In this document: in pieces, positions 46,287 to 56,380 of the stretch
Layout of the letters: the number at the start of each line of letters is the position of its first letter
Numbering within the stretch: the stretch's first letter is position 1
Origin: Myxococcales bacterium
GTDB taxonomy: Bacteria; Myxococcota_A; Polyangia; Haliangiales; Haliangiaceae
Direction: 5' to 3'
Assembly (NCBI GenBank): GCA_028287115.1
Contig: JAQBQF010000291.1
Span: forward strand, 1 to 56,738
DNA: 56,738 nucleotides
Program-made: the position numbers and the translations under genes
Notes under the pieces: generated by a model
Told to the model about the DNA's origin: nothing
The model's database searches: none
Seen by the model: the letters and a program-made list of their open reading frames with translations, nothing else

Positions 46287-47843
46287 TCAGCCGATGATCG
46301 CGCGTGCGATACGCATGCCGTCGAGCGCGGCCGAGACGATGCCACCGGCGAAGCCGGCGCCCTCGCCGCACGGATAGAGGCCCGCGAGATCCGGCGACTG
46401 CAGGCTCGTCGCATCGCGGGGTACGCGGACGGGTGACGAGGTTCGCGACTCGACCCCGACGAGCACCGCTTCTTCGGTGAGATAGCCGTGCATTTGCTTG
46501 TCGAATTCGACGAGCGCCTCACGGAGGCGGGCCGCGAGTGGCAGGCCGGTCGAGTCGAGCACCGCGCCGATGTCGGTCGGATGGAGACCCGGCTCGTAGC
46601 TCGTCTCGGGGACGGTCGTCGAAGCGCGTCCGTTGACGAAATCCGTCGCGCGAGTCGCCGGCGCGCGGAGGCCCCCGCCGCCCGCGGCGAAGGCCGCGCG
46701 TTCGAGCCGGCGCTGCAGCTCGATACCGCCGAACGGCCTGGCCAAGCCGAGACGATCGAGATCCGCGAGCTCGATCGAGACCACGAGCCCGGAGTTCGCA
46801 AACGGCGAATCGCGGCGCGACAGGCTCATGCCGTTGACGACGATCGCCTCGGCCTCCGTTGCCGCGGGCACGATCCAGCCGCCGGGACACATGCAAAACG
46901 AATAGGCGCCGCGCCCATCGCTCGGCGTGAACGCGAGCCGGTATGGCGCCGCCGGCAGCTTGGGGTGACCGAACGCGCGGCCGTACTGGATCCGATCGAT
47001 CAGCGGCTGCGGATGCTCGATCCGGACACCCATCGCGAATGGCTTGGCTTCGAGCCGAACGCCGGCGCGCGTCAACAGCTCGTGAACATCGCGCGCCGAA
47101 TGGCCGGTCGCGGCGACGACCGCGCGGCCGATCACCTCCCCACCATCGGCGAGGCGGACACCGATCGCGCGCCGATCGCGGACCACGACGTCCGTGACGC
47201 GCGCACCGAACTTGATCTCGCTCCCGACGGCGGCGAGGCGCTCGCGCATCGCGGTGATCACCTTCGGCAGCTTGTTCGATCCGATGTGAGGCCGCGCGTC
47301 GACCAGGATCGACTCGGGCGCGCCGTGCAGCGCGAGAATCTCGATCACGTCACGCGTGTCGCCGCGCTTGTGTGCGCGCGTGTAGAGCTTGCCGTCGGAG
47401 TACGTGCCCGCGCCGCCTTCGCCGAAGCAATAGTTGCTGTCGGAGTCGACGCGACCGTGTTGCGTCAGGCCCTTGAGATCGCGGCGGCGCGCCTGGACGT
47501 CCTTCCCGCGCTCGAGCAGCACCGAGCGGATCCCAGCGCGCGCGAGCTCGTACGCGCAGAACAGCCCCGCGGGACCGGCGCCGATAATCACGACCGGCTC
47601 GCCGGCCGTCTCGCGCAGCGGCGCACCCCCGAGCGGGGTCGGCGGTCCCGCAACCCCGACGGCGAGCTGAAACCGCACGCGACCTCGACGTGCGTCGATC
47701 GATCGCTTGCGGACCTCGAGCGGGGGAAGCCCCTTCGGCGAGACCCGCAGATCTGCCGCGACCTTGGCGGCGATCGCCGGCGGATCATCGGGCTCGTCGA
47801 GCTCGAGAACGACCGCGTAGTCTCGATCGGGATCTAGGGGCAC
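46287..47843 (-). CDS. FAD-dependent dehydrogenase (NAD(FAD)-utilising, conserved)
   Basis: GTG 47843 gives 518 residues. A short N-terminal domain (VLELDEPDDPPAIAAKVAAD) precedes the FAD Rossmann motif VVIIGAGPAGLFCAYELARA (about 84-103), DSNYCFGEGGAGTYSDGKLY, VAATGHSARDVHELLTRAG and the C-terminal FAD-contact GLYPCGEGAGFAGGIVSAAL. This matches the widespread uncharacterised FAD-dependent protein family often annotated as a dehydrogenase. It converges on the MocA-SDR fusion (36 bp between stops). Physiological substrate unknown. Confidence 0.9.
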   Translation of the reverse strand: MPLDPDRDYAVVLELDEPDDPPAIAAKVAADLRVSPKGLPPLEVRKRSIDARRGRVRFQLAVGVAGPPTPLGGAPLRETAGEPVVIIGAGPAGLFCAYELARAGIRSVLLERGKDVQARRRDLKGLTQHGRVDSDSNYCFGEGGAGTYSDGKLYTRAHKRGDTRDVIEILALHGAPESILVDARPHIGSNKLPKVITAMRERLAAVGSEIKFGARVTDVVVRDRRAIGVRLADGGEVIGRAVVAATGHSARDVHELLTRAGVRLEAKPFAMGVRIEHPQPLIDRIQYGRAFGHPKLPAAPYRLAFTPSDGRGAYSFCMCPGGWIVPAATEAEAIVVNGMSLSRRDSPFANSGLVVSIELADLDRLGLARPFGGIELQRRLERAAFAAGGGGLRAPATRATDFVNGRASTTVPETSYEPGLHPTDIGAVLDSTGLPLAARLREALVEFDKQMHGYLTEEAVLVGVESRTSSPVRVPRDATSLQSPDLAGLYPCGEGAGFAGGIVSAALDGMRIARAIIG

Positions 47844-47864
47844 GAGCGAGCAGCGTAGCAGCGA

Positions 47865-50351
47865 TCAGTTGATCTGGTCGTCGTCGGGTTCCTGATCTTC
47901 GCCATCCTCGAGCGCGCGTTCGGCGGCAGCGTAGGCAGCAGTCCCCCGAAACCCCGCGAGCCACTGCTCGGCCGCCTTGCCTTGCCAGCCCCAACGTTCG
48001 GCGAGCACGCACATCATGCTGCTGATCAGGCGTTCGTCGGTCGGAGGATCCTGGAGCAGCTCCCATTTTACGTGGACGTTCGCACTGCGCAGCATGCGAT
48101 CGAAGAGCCCGATCAAGCTCGCATCGAGCGGGCCTTTGCGAAGTACCTTGACGCCTTCTTCGAGGATCTGCGCGTCCGGCTCGAGAGGATTCGCGGTCGA
48201 CTGCCGGATGCTCGAGATCACGTCGTGGCAGGCCTCGATCGTCGCGTGCCTCGCGCCACCGAGCTTGCGACGGCCCGCCTCCGCGATCAGCGCCGCACGC
48301 CCGACGACATGTCGCTCTCCGATCAAGCGAACGAGCTCTTCATCGACGAGCTCGTGAACCGTCAGCGGGCTGACCACGGGTGCGCGCGGCATCGGATGCC
48401 CGAGCTCCTGAAGCAAGGCATGCGCTCGATCTCGGATCTCCGCCTCCGCGAGCCGCGTCAGCCAGGTCAGGTCGCTGGGCTCGACGAGGTCGGGCAGGAT
48501 CTCCGCGCACAACAGCGCGATGCGCAGGTCGCGAATGCTGAAGTGGTAATCGTGGTGGATCGATGTCAGCGCGCGGTGGATCAGCGCTTGGAGCTCCCGC
48601 GGGTCTTCGGGCTTGACGCCGCCGAGCACGAGCGCAGCGTGCCGCGTGAGGACCGCGGTCGTGTCATCGCGCCGGACGTCGCAGTCGGCGAGCATTCGCG
48701 TAGCTCGGGCGCGGTGTTCAGGGGCGAGTTGCTGCGCGATCCGGCCGTAGGCGAGCTGCGTTTCGGCGTCGAGGTCGGCGTCCTTGCGGTGTTGGAGCAT
48801 GCCGAGGAGCGCGCGTAGGATCGCATCGTCGATCGCGCGCGGCTCGGGCACGGTCGCCAAACAGCGGGCGAGCGCGTTCGCGGCTGCCGGCCGCGGTCCA
48901 TCGTTATGTGCGCCCGGGGCGAGTACGAGGTTCGACAGTACGGGGATCGCCGACGGATCGCCGACCTCACCGAGAGCGTTCGCCGTCGTCGCGAGCAGGT
49001 CCACTTTGTGGAGCGCATCGACTACGTCTTCGACGCTCGTGTCCTCGAGGATCTGGATCAGCCGCGGCACGGCGGCGCGGCATCGCATCGCTCCGAGGAT
49101 CTCGACGACTGCGCTCCGCCGGTGCTCGTACTTGCTCGTCGTCGACAGGATCGGCAATAGCCTCTCGGCCGCGCGCGGATCGAGCTTTCCCGCGAGCGCG
49201 CGCTCCTTGAGGAGCTGTGCAGCATATGCCGCGATGTAGCGGCCGGCGTTCTCGTCCGGATCCGCATCGTCAGCGTCGACCACCTCGTGCTCGCCGGTGA
49301 CTTCGTCATCCGCATCGCCGTCACCACGTTCCGTCGTGACGATCTCGATCGCGGTCTCGCGCAGCATCTCCGCGACCTCTGCGCTCGACCAGGCGCGTTG
49401 CTCGGCGATCCAGCGATCTACGGCCTGCTCGCCACCGGATGCATGCACGGCCAGCAGCGGATTGCCCCCGAGCACGAACGTGTCGTTGTCGCTGCCTGCC
49501 AGGCCTCCATACTTTTGGGTCATGCTCGCGCCGCCGAAGCGCGCGTGCAGGATCGGCATGACCTCGTCGATCTTCGAAGCGATCCACAGCAGGTGGTGGA
49601 CCTGCTCGGCGACCGAGCACGGCACCGCAAACCGATCCACCCACAAGTGCGCGGCGCGATGCCTCCGATCGAAGGTTACCGAGGTATTGCGGTAGCGGGT
49701 GCCGTACGGTGCGAGCCACAGCGAGTGAAACCCGAGCAGGACCGTGTGGTCACCGGGCAGCGCGGGACCCGCGAGCTTGAACGCGATCCCGAAATCCTCC
49801 CAATCGAGCTCTTCGAGGATCGCGGGATACCCGTCGACCGGAAACCGCACGCGCTCGAGCTGCGGCGGTGGACCGTGCGACCACACGTGGTCATCGAGCT
49901 CGTCATCATCGGGGATCAGTTTTTGAATCGGCGCCGTCTTCGTGCCCGTGGGCTCCTCCGAGCTCCACGGATCCTCGCCCCACGGATCGCCATCTGGATC
50001 GACGCGGAGGGGCGGATCCTCGTCGTCGTCAGTCGTCGTCGCGAGCGCCGTGCCGGTCTGGACGAACCAGGCCGCCTCGACGCCGACGCTATCGGCCCCT
50101 TCGACCAACCTGCGTTGCTCGGCGAGGTGCTCGGTCTCCGGTGGTGTCCACGGGATCGCGAACAACCCGACGGCTTCGGTTGTCTCTGGCATGCTGGCCA
50201 CGACCTCGTCGGGATCCGTGAGCAGCGGCGCGAGATAGCGCAGGATCTCGAGCAGGCCCGGCCGATCGACCGGCTCTCGCATCCGCAACACGACGAGCGC
50301 GAACACGGTCTCGCCTTGCCGTGCGTCGAGCCCGCGCACATCCACGGGCAT
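47865..50351 (-). CDS. HEAT-repeat protein, partner of the SUKH-domain protein
   Basis: The protein has 828 residues. The N-terminal third (about 1-320) is an uncharacterised mixed domain with a conserved-looking core (VLLGFHSLWLAPYGTRYRNT, RAAHLWVDRFAVPCSVAEQV, FGGASMTQKYGGL). An acidic linker (DGDADDEVTGEHEVVDADD, about 345-365) leads to HEAT-like helical repeats (SAVVEILGAMRCRAAVPRLI, TANALGEVGDPSAIPVLSNL). No enzymatic motif was found. Its ATG shares one base with the upstream stop (TGATG), so it is co-translated with the SUKH gene and probably acts with it. Confidence 0.85.
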   Translation of the reverse strand: MPVDVRGLDARQGETVFALVVLRMREPVDRPGLLEILRYLAPLLTDPDEVVASMPETTEAVGLFAIPWTPPETEHLAEQRRLVEGADSVGVEAAWFVQTGTALATTTDDDEDPPLRVDPDGDPWGEDPWSSEEPTGTKTAPIQKLIPDDDELDDHVWSHGPPPQLERVRFPVDGYPAILEELDWEDFGIAFKLAGPALPGDHTVLLGFHSLWLAPYGTRYRNTSVTFDRRHRAAHLWVDRFAVPCSVAEQVHHLLWIASKIDEVMPILHARFGGASMTQKYGGLAGSDNDTFVLGGNPLLAVHASGGEQAVDRWIAEQRAWSSAEVAEMLRETAIEIVTTERGDGDADDEVTGEHEVVDADDADPDENAGRYIAAYAAQLLKERALAGKLDPRAAERLLPILSTTSKYEHRRSAVVEILGAMRCRAAVPRLIQILEDTSVEDVVDALHKVDLLATTANALGEVGDPSAIPVLSNLVLAPGAHNDGPRPAAANALARCLATVPEPRAIDDAILRALLGMLQHRKDADLDAETQLAYGRIAQQLAPEHRARATRMLADCDVRRDDTTAVLTRHAALVLGGVKPEDPRELQALIHRALTSIHHDYHFSIRDLRIALLCAEILPDLVEPSDLTWLTRLAEAEIRDRAHALLQELGHPMPRAPVVSPLTVHELVDEELVRLIGERHVVGRAALIAEAGRRKLGGARHATIEACHDVISSIRQSTANPLEPDAQILEEGVKVLRKGPLDASLIGLFDRMLRSANVHVKWELLQDPPTDERLISSMMCVLAERWGWQGKAAEQWLAGFRGTAAYAAAERALEDGEDQEPDDDQIN

Positions 50352-53300
50352 CAGTTGCCCTCCCGCCTTGCATGCCAGTCACGAAACAGGCTCTTGAGCT
50401 CCGTGGATTCGAGAAGCGGACCGAGATCGGCGTCGGTCTCGAGCTTCTCGAGATGCTCGTATTCGTGCTCGAACGCGAGCTTCACTTGTTCGAGCGCCTT
50501 CGCGTAATCGTTGACCGCGGCATACGCGCACGCCGCGGCATGAAACAGGTGCGGGTTCTCGTGAGCCACGGGCTCCCCACGCTCTGCGATCCGAACCGCA
50601 AGCTCGTACGACTGCGACGCATGCGTCTGGACGCAGGCGTTGTTGAGGCAACGCAGATAGCTCGTGCGCTCCGCACGATCGTCGGGAATCGCCATCGCGA
50701 GCAGGCGGTCGTAGAGGACGAGCGCAGCGTCGCGCTGGTCGGCTTGCATCGCTTCCCACGCGAGCTCCGACAACAGCATCGCGTCATCGGGCAGCAGCGC
50801 GATGAGCTTAGGGATGTGACCCGGCGCACGCTCGAGAATCGCGGCGGCGAGCTGCGAGAACAGCTCTCGCGAGACGTCGTCGTACGATGCGGGTTCCGGA
50901 TCGCCGAGCACGGCGTCGACCGCGTCGACGAACTCATCGATGTCGAGCTTGGCGAGCCGCACCGCGACATTGACCCGCACCGATGGCTCGAAACGAGGCA
51001 ACGTCGCGACGAGCTCGGCGACCTTGTGCTCGATCCCGCAGCGGTGCGCATCGACGAGCAACATCGCATGCGTGAACTGCGCGTCTGGATCATCAGAGGC
51101 CAGACGTAGCGCCCGCTCGGTCATCGCGAGCGCGGCGATCACGCGCGCCGGATCCGGAAGCCCGGTGTCGTCATCGAGCTCGTCTTCGCAGGCGCCCGCC
51201 GCATGACCGCTCGTGAGCGCCGCGGGTAGCTCGTCATCGCGCACGAGAGTTCCGACGAGGATCGCCTCGAGCTCGGGCGACAGGTCGCCTGCCAGCGCCG
51301 GCACCGCGACCTCGCGATCGCTGTGCGTGAGCTTGCGGAGCTCGTCGAGGGCTGCGATCTGAGCGGCGTGCTCGGGTACTTGATCGAGCTTCTCGAGCAA
51401 CGCACGGTGTGCGGCACCGTCCTCGACCCAGCGCCATGCGAGCTCGGTCCAGCGCGCTTCGGGTGTTTGCTCGAGCTCGGCGCGCGCCGTGGCTTTTCGC
51501 TCGTGCTCTGCTTCGGCTTTGGCTTGATGTTCGAGCTGACGCTCGCGAGCGCGCCGCGGATCGAGATCGAGCGCACGAAATGCCCGAACATGGGCCTGCC
51601 AGTCCTTGATCGTGCCGAGCTCGTTGCGTCCCGCGATCAGCTCGTCGACGAGCTCGGCCGCGTCGCGCACGAGCCGCGCCGTGTGGCGCCTCGCGATCTC
51701 GAGGTACTGCGGCAGCTCGGGCTCGTCGAACAGATATGCGCGCCACATCGAGTAGAGCGCGGTCGGAATGTATTTTCCGCACATCTCGAGGCGCGCTTCG
51801 ACCTGCTCGGAGGGCAGCGCTTGGTTGAGGTCCGCGATGAACAATGATGCGAGATCACCGACCTCGGTAAGACCGTCGTTCTTGAGCAACGCGGTGATCC
51901 AGCGGGAGCGATAGTGAAAGAACTCCGTCTCCCGGCGCTTCGCATCGAGCCGGACGAGATCTGGCACGCGCTCCTCGATCTGAAAGTGCCAGGTCGGCGC
52001 GACCTTACCGAACAGCCGGCGAAGGCCCGCTTCCGCGACGGGCTTCGAGACGAGTCGCGCTTGTTCGGCTCGCGACACTGCCGCGAGATACACGAGGCTG
52101 TCGAGGCAATCCGCGACGACGCCGGTGAACGATTGCGTCTGGTGATCCCAGTGCACGATCTGCCGCGGTCCGTCCCAGCCATAGATCTCGAGGTGATACG
52201 TGTCTCCGTTACGTTGCGACCCGATGCAGAACACGCCGCAGAACGCTTCGACGAGCGTCGTGCCGAGATAGGCCTGTTGATCGCGGCGCACGATCAGCTC
52301 GAACAGGTTGCGGCCGCCGACATCGGGCAACAGCGCGCTATCGAGCCGCAGCTCGTGGAACGTGTTCCACGGATCCTTGCCCGCGACGATCTCGAAGAAC
52401 CAGCGCGCTTCCGTCGGGAGCTCGCGCCCGATGTTGATTTCGAAGTCGCGTGCTGTTCCGGGCGTGCCGAGCACGGCGTCATCGGGTGGATCGTCATCCG
52501 AGTCGTCGTCACGGGAGGCGACTTCTACCGTCTGGATCGCATCGATATACGCCTGGAGAGCCGTCCGGATGAAGCCGTCGGGTCCGCTCGCAAACATCTC
52601 ATCGAGAGGAAACGCCTCGCCGAACAGATTTGCGCGGTCGGCCCAGGTCGCATCTCCCGGCGGCGCGAGCTTCACGATCAGGCCCTCGTCGCCGCCGATC
52701 AACGCGCCGCCGCCGAACCGCTCGACGGACCACAAGTGCGCGGTCAACGCGGTCTCGACGCTGTTCCACGTCCGGCCGTCATCGGCTGACACGAGGACCT
52801 GTCCGCGATCTCCGACGACGATCAACCGTCCATCACCGAGCACGGCGATCGCTTCGAGATCGACCTCGACGCCGCTCTTCGCGCGCGAGAACCACGAACC
52901 ATCCGGCGAACGCGCGATGAAGCCACCATCGCCGATCACGATCCACGTTCCGGACTTCGTGACGGCGAGCGCGGTCAGCAGTCGGGTCGAACCCGTCGCG
53001 ATCGTGGTGACCTTCCGATCGCGCCAGCGCCTGATCGCGCCATCGCCGCCGAGCACGACGATCTCATCGCGTACCGGCTCGGCGGCGGTCAGCCGCACCG
53101 TCGTGCCGAGATCGATCCGTTCGAGCTGATCATCGACGATCCGTCCGGCGTATCCGCGATCGCCCACGACCCACACCGCACCATCGCGAGCCGCCGCGAG
53201 GCCGAATAGACAAGCGTCGGTGCCGGTCGCGAGCGAGGTCCAGCTCGCGCCTCGATCGCGCGTGATCGCGAGTTGCCCGAACTCGCCGCAAGCCCAACAG

Positions 53301-53515
53301 GAATCCCCGATCACCACGAGGTCGCGGAGTCCGAGCTCGCAGGGTGTTCGTCGCGGCTCGAAGTGCCGAGCATTCGAAGACGCGAGCACGGTCGGCGCGC
53401 TGCCCGACGTCCCCCCGACCGCGAGGATCAGTTGCTCGCTGACTGCAAACCCCGCCAGAAACCCGAGCTGTCCTGTCGCCTGCTGGAGGACCGTGAGCTC
53501 GAGATCCGCCGTCAT
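50351..53515 (-). CDS. Beta-propeller, SUKH (SMI1/KNR4) and TPR-like fusion protein
   Basis: ATG 53515 gives 1054 residues; a TTG three codons earlier is possible. Residues about 10-300 are a Ycf48/BNR-type beta propeller with repeated strands (GEFGQLAITRDRGASWTSLA, IAVLGDGRLIVVGDRGQVLV). Residues about 365-485 show the SMI1/KNR4 (SUKH) pattern (WNTFHELRLDSALLPDVGG, then FCIGSQRNGDTYHLEIYGWD and IVHWDHQTQSF). The rest is helical with a charged coiled coil (about 655-690) and C-terminal TPR-like repeats. SUKH domains are best known as immunity proteins against secreted nuclease toxins, but stand-alone and fused ones have other roles. No toxin gene is nearby, so the function is open. It is upstream of, and overlaps by one base, the HEAT gene. 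Confidence 0.85.
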   Translation of the reverse strand: MTADLELTVLQQATGQLGFLAGFAVSEQLILAVGGTSGSAPTVLASSNARHFEPRRTPCELGLRDLVVIGDSCWACGEFGQLAITRDRGASWTSLATGTDACLFGLAAARDGAVWVVGDRGYAGRIVDDQLERIDLGTTVRLTAAEPVRDEIVVLGGDGAIRRWRDRKVTTIATGSTRLLTALAVTKSGTWIVIGDGGFIARSPDGSWFSRAKSGVEVDLEAIAVLGDGRLIVVGDRGQVLVSADDGRTWNSVETALTAHLWSVERFGGGALIGGDEGLIVKLAPPGDATWADRANLFGEAFPLDEMFASGPDGFIRTALQAYIDAIQTVEVASRDDDSDDDPPDDAVLGTPGTARDFEINIGRELPTEARWFFEIVAGKDPWNTFHELRLDSALLPDVGGRNLFELIVRRDQQAYLGTTLVEAFCGVFCIGSQRNGDTYHLEIYGWDGPRQIVHWDHQTQSFTGVVADCLDSLVYLAAVSRAEQARLVSKPVAEAGLRRLFGKVAPTWHFQIEERVPDLVRLDAKRRETEFFHYRSRWITALLKNDGLTEVGDLASLFIADLNQALPSEQVEARLEMCGKYIPTALYSMWRAYLFDEPELPQYLEIARRHTARLVRDAAELVDELIAGRNELGTIKDWQAHVRAFRALDLDPRRARERQLEHQAKAEAEHERKATARAELEQTPEARWTELAWRWVEDGAAHRALLEKLDQVPEHAAQIAALDELRKLTHSDREVAVPALAGDLSPELEAILVGTLVRDDELPAALTSGHAAGACEDELDDDTGLPDPARVIAALAMTERALRLASDDPDAQFTHAMLLVDAHRCGIEHKVAELVATLPRFEPSVRVNVAVRLAKLDIDEFVDAVDAVLGDPEPASYDDVSRELFSQLAAAILERAPGHIPKLIALLPDDAMLLSELAWEAMQADQRDAALVLYDRLLAMAIPDDRAERTSYLRCLNNACVQTHASQSYELAVRIAERGEPVAHENPHLFHAAACAYAAVNDYAKALEQVKLAFEHEYEHLEKLETDADLGPLLESTELKSLFRDWHARREGN

Positions 53516-53647
53516 GCGACGCAATTCTCGCGCGCTCGCCGAGGCTGCGCCTCCGGAGTGGCCGCCGAAATCCGAGGCGGCATACCGCGCTTTCGCGGAC
53601 CGTAGCTCGTGCGGATCGATCGCTGAGAAACGTCGCGGATGCCGTGG

Positions 53648-54655
53648 TCAACGCGGCATCGTCTGGTAGCCCGTCTCGGTGAAGCGATAGAGAATTGCAT
53701 CGGCGGTCAGGCCGAACGCTTGCGACGAATCTACATTGCCGATTGCGACGGGCGTGCTCCCCACCGCTTCCATTCGATTCAGCGTGCTATGGGTCGTCGT
53801 CCAGAACAGCTGACCGCGATCGAGAATGCAGTTAAACACCGGCGCCTCGTATTGCGGAAGATCGACGAGCGTCTGCATGTCACCGTTGACGGTCATGGTT
53901 GCGACTCGCACCGTGTAACCGTTAGGAGGTAGGTATTGCGCCACGTAGAGAACGTTCGCACCGACCGCGATGATTCCAACGTCGGGTTCGCTGGTGAAGG
54001 GGGCTGGTGTGCCGCCGGTCACCGGGACGCGCAACGAACCCCAATACAGGAATCCACCGAAGACGACCATTCCTTCGGGGCGAAGGGGAGTGGTCGCGAT
54101 CGTCGTAACGTCGCTGCCGTCGCCTGAGCGCAGGGCTCGCCGGAGCAGAAATCCGCTGGTGCTTCCTTCGGACCAATAAACGTAGGTGTCGTCGACCGCG
54201 GGACCCGTCACATCCAATCGAGGGATGCTGATGGGCTCGGCAGCGTGGTTCATCGCTGTCGGGCGGACACGAACGAGGAACGTGCCAACCTCGTTATCAC
54301 GGTTGAGATAGAACAGCTCGTTCTCGTCCCCGACCAGAGTGACGCCACGTCGGGTCCGATCCCAGACCCTCGGAGCTCCATTGGTGATCTCGGTTGTCAT
54401 GACCGTCGGCAACAAGGGTGGACACTCGGGACCAGAGAGCTCGGAACAGGCTGTCCGTCCTAAGCTCCACGCGACCCGTGTGGCGCCTACGACGACAGAG
54501 CTCGTCGACCTTCCCGAGGTGGAATCTGATGCATCGCTTGTCGTCGAAGCGTCCACGTCGGCAAGCGCTGCGTCGGAGGGCGAAGCTTCTTGCTGATGGC
54601 CGAATGCGTTACACGCACACAGCAACGAGCAAACGAATAGGTTGCGCGCACGCAT
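53648..54655 (-). CDS. Secreted lipoprotein with beta-propeller-like repeats
   Basis: MRARNLFVCSLLCAC is a lipoprotein signal with lipobox LCAC (Cys15), followed by a Ser/Asp/Ala-rich linker to about residue 50. The remaining 285 residues hold propeller-like repeats with Tyr-Trp-Ser/Gly strands (DDTYVYWSEGSTSGFLLRRA, GFLYWGSLRVPVTGGTPAPF, GQLFWTTTHSTLNRMEAVG). This is a common myxobacterial surface lipoprotein style without known function. Its third-codon GC is lower than in neighbours, which may reflect recent acquisition or weak expression. Confidence 0.8.
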   Translation of the reverse strand: MRARNLFVCSLLCACNAFGHQQEASPSDAALADVDASTTSDASDSTSGRSTSSVVVGATRVAWSLGRTACSELSGPECPPLLPTVMTTEITNGAPRVWDRTRRGVTLVGDENELFYLNRDNEVGTFLVRVRPTAMNHAAEPISIPRLDVTGPAVDDTYVYWSEGSTSGFLLRRALRSGDGSDVTTIATTPLRPEGMVVFGGFLYWGSLRVPVTGGTPAPFTSEPDVGIIAVGANVLYVAQYLPPNGYTVRVATMTVNGDMQTLVDLPQYEAPVFNCILDRGQLFWTTTHSTLNRMEAVGSTPVAIGNVDSSQAFGLTADAILYRFTETGYQTMPR

Positions 54656-54712
54656 GAGCTGACAGTAGCAGGCCTGGGCGAGCGTCGGACAAGTGATTTC
54701 TTCGACGCGTCG

Positions 54713-56380
54713 CTACGGAGGATCGTTCGCGTCCCAATAATCGACTTCCGCCTGGATGATCGAGGATAGATCCTCGCCACCGCCGCCCTTGATCGCCCAC
54801 AGGTAATCCGTGAAGAAGTTGTTTCGCACGCGGGTCGTGCCGTGATGCGGCTCGGCCGCGAGGATCGCCTCGGGAAGCAAGTCGGTGCCTCCGTGCTGGT
54901 GACAGCCGATGCAGTTCGTCGCGGCGTTGCCCGTGCCGAGCTCGAGATACGGATTGCTGCACCAGGTCGGCGCGCCAACGCCGCCGTGCACTGCAGCGAG
55001 CGCATCGCCGAGCGAGCCCGGCTGACCGCCGCGCGGATCGGGGTCGCCTTCGAGGTAGCTCGAGGCGACGCACATCTTGTAGTTGCGCCACGGCCCCGTG
55101 ATTTCGGCCGGACGATCGGCACCGAAATCGGAGTCGGGCTGCGGTGACCACCACAGCGTGATCCAGATCCAGTGTTCGAGCTCCTTCGTCATCACGTGAA
55201 GTGCCGGCATCCGGAACGTCGCGCCATTCGGCAAGGTCACCGTGTAGATCGCGGCCGGATCGGGATCGATCGCGCCATCGCCGGTGCCCCAGCTCGCGTC
55301 ACCGGCAAGGCGGGCCGCCATGCGCGTCGCGCTCGTGTCGAAGGTCGGCAGCGGATCGGTGAGCACGCGATGCCAATCGCCTTTGACGACGGCCGCATCG
55401 CCCGGCATCTCACCGTCGAGGCAGGCCGGATCGACGACATCCTTCTGCAGATATTCGACATCGACCTCGACCATCGATGTCTTGGCTCCGAACACCGAGA
55501 CGTAGATCAGCGCGCCGCCGTCGACGCTGCAGCTCTCGTCGCTGGTTCCTCCGTTCGAACGACAGTCGAACGTCTCGCCATCCGGGACCGCGCCGCGCCT
55601 GACGTAGACGTCGGCGTCGCCATCACCGTGCATCGTCACCGTGACCTGCGCGCCGACGCCGGCGACGTAGGGACCGAGCGTGCGCCACTGACAGCTTTCG
55701 ATCGAGAGTTGCTCGACCTGCTTCTGCTGGGTCCCGGCTCGCATCGGATCGGTGTCGAACGGCTCCGGCGATGGTGCGAGTCGGCACGCGTACTGTTTGC
55801 CGTAGCTGTGGATGAGCTGCCGCATCGCGCTCGGGCTGTACCCGACGCGATTGGCGCCGGCGATTCCGGCGGCCTTCGGCAGCGTGTCGATCTGCGCGAG
55901 ATAATCGAGATAGCGCTGCTCGGGCCAGTCGGGCAGCCCGTCGAGCGCGTGCGTGTTCCAGTCGAACCCGGCGTCGATCGCCTGCGCGTCGAGCCTCGCG
56001 CGTGCACGGCGTCCCGCCGGCCCCAGATCGCGATACAGCTTCTTGAACACGCGCTCGAAGTCGTCGCGGCCGTACCACGTGTGCCATGCGGGTACCGTCG
56101 GCTGCCCGCCGAAGGTTTGCGCGAGTGCAGGTTCTCCGAGCGGCACCGGATGAAGCACACGCGCTACGACCTGCCATGCCGCCGCGCGGCGCGCCGCGAT
56201 CGAAGTCCGCAGCTCGTCCTCGCGCGGCCCGAGCGAGAAGTCTGCGTCGTACGGCGCAGCCGGACCGATCACCTTGCGATCTTGCACGGTCGCCGCACTC
56301 TGCAGCTGGCACGTCGCGATCTTGTCGGGAACGTCATCCCCGCAAGCGGCAAGGCCGAGCAGCACGAGCGCGCTACGCAC
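54713..56380 (-). CDS. Lipoprotein with C-terminal c-type haem motif (CxxCH)
   Basis: GTG 56380 gives 555 residues, beginning MRSALVLLGLAACG with lipobox LAAC. After an N-terminal helical region (about 30-215), a PPC-like beta sandwich (about 230-300, e.g. VTVTMHGDGDADVYVRRGAV) is followed by a C-terminal half rich in Trp. Near the C-terminus NCIGCHQHGGTDLLPEAILA supplies a haem-binding CxxCH, with no second motif or obvious axial Met. The protein may be a mono-haem electron carrier or an outer-surface oxidoreductase. It resembles haem-dependent dehydrogenase-like lipoproteins of myxobacteria only in general style. Confidence 0.8.
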   Translation of the reverse strand: MRSALVLLGLAACGDDVPDKIATCQLQSAATVQDRKVIGPAAPYDADFSLGPREDELRTSIAARRAAAWQVVARVLHPVPLGEPALAQTFGGQPTVPAWHTWYGRDDFERVFKKLYRDLGPAGRRARARLDAQAIDAGFDWNTHALDGLPDWPEQRYLDYLAQIDTLPKAAGIAGANRVGYSPSAMRQLIHSYGKQYACRLAPSPEPFDTDPMRAGTQQKQVEQLSIESCQWRTLGPYVAGVGAQVTVTMHGDGDADVYVRRGAVPDGETFDCRSNGGTSDESCSVDGGALIYVSVFGAKTSMVEVDVEYLQKDVVDPACLDGEMPGDAAVVKGDWHRVLTDPLPTFDTSATRMAARLAGDASWGTGDGAIDPDPAAIYTVTLPNGATFRMPALHVMTKELEHWIWITLWWSPQPDSDFGADRPAEITGPWRNYKMCVASSYLEGDPDPRGGQPGSLGDALAAVHGGVGAPTWCSNPYLELGTGNAATNCIGCHQHGGTDLLPEAILAAEPHHGTTRVRNNFFTDYLWAIKGGGGEDLSSIIQAEVDYWDANDPP

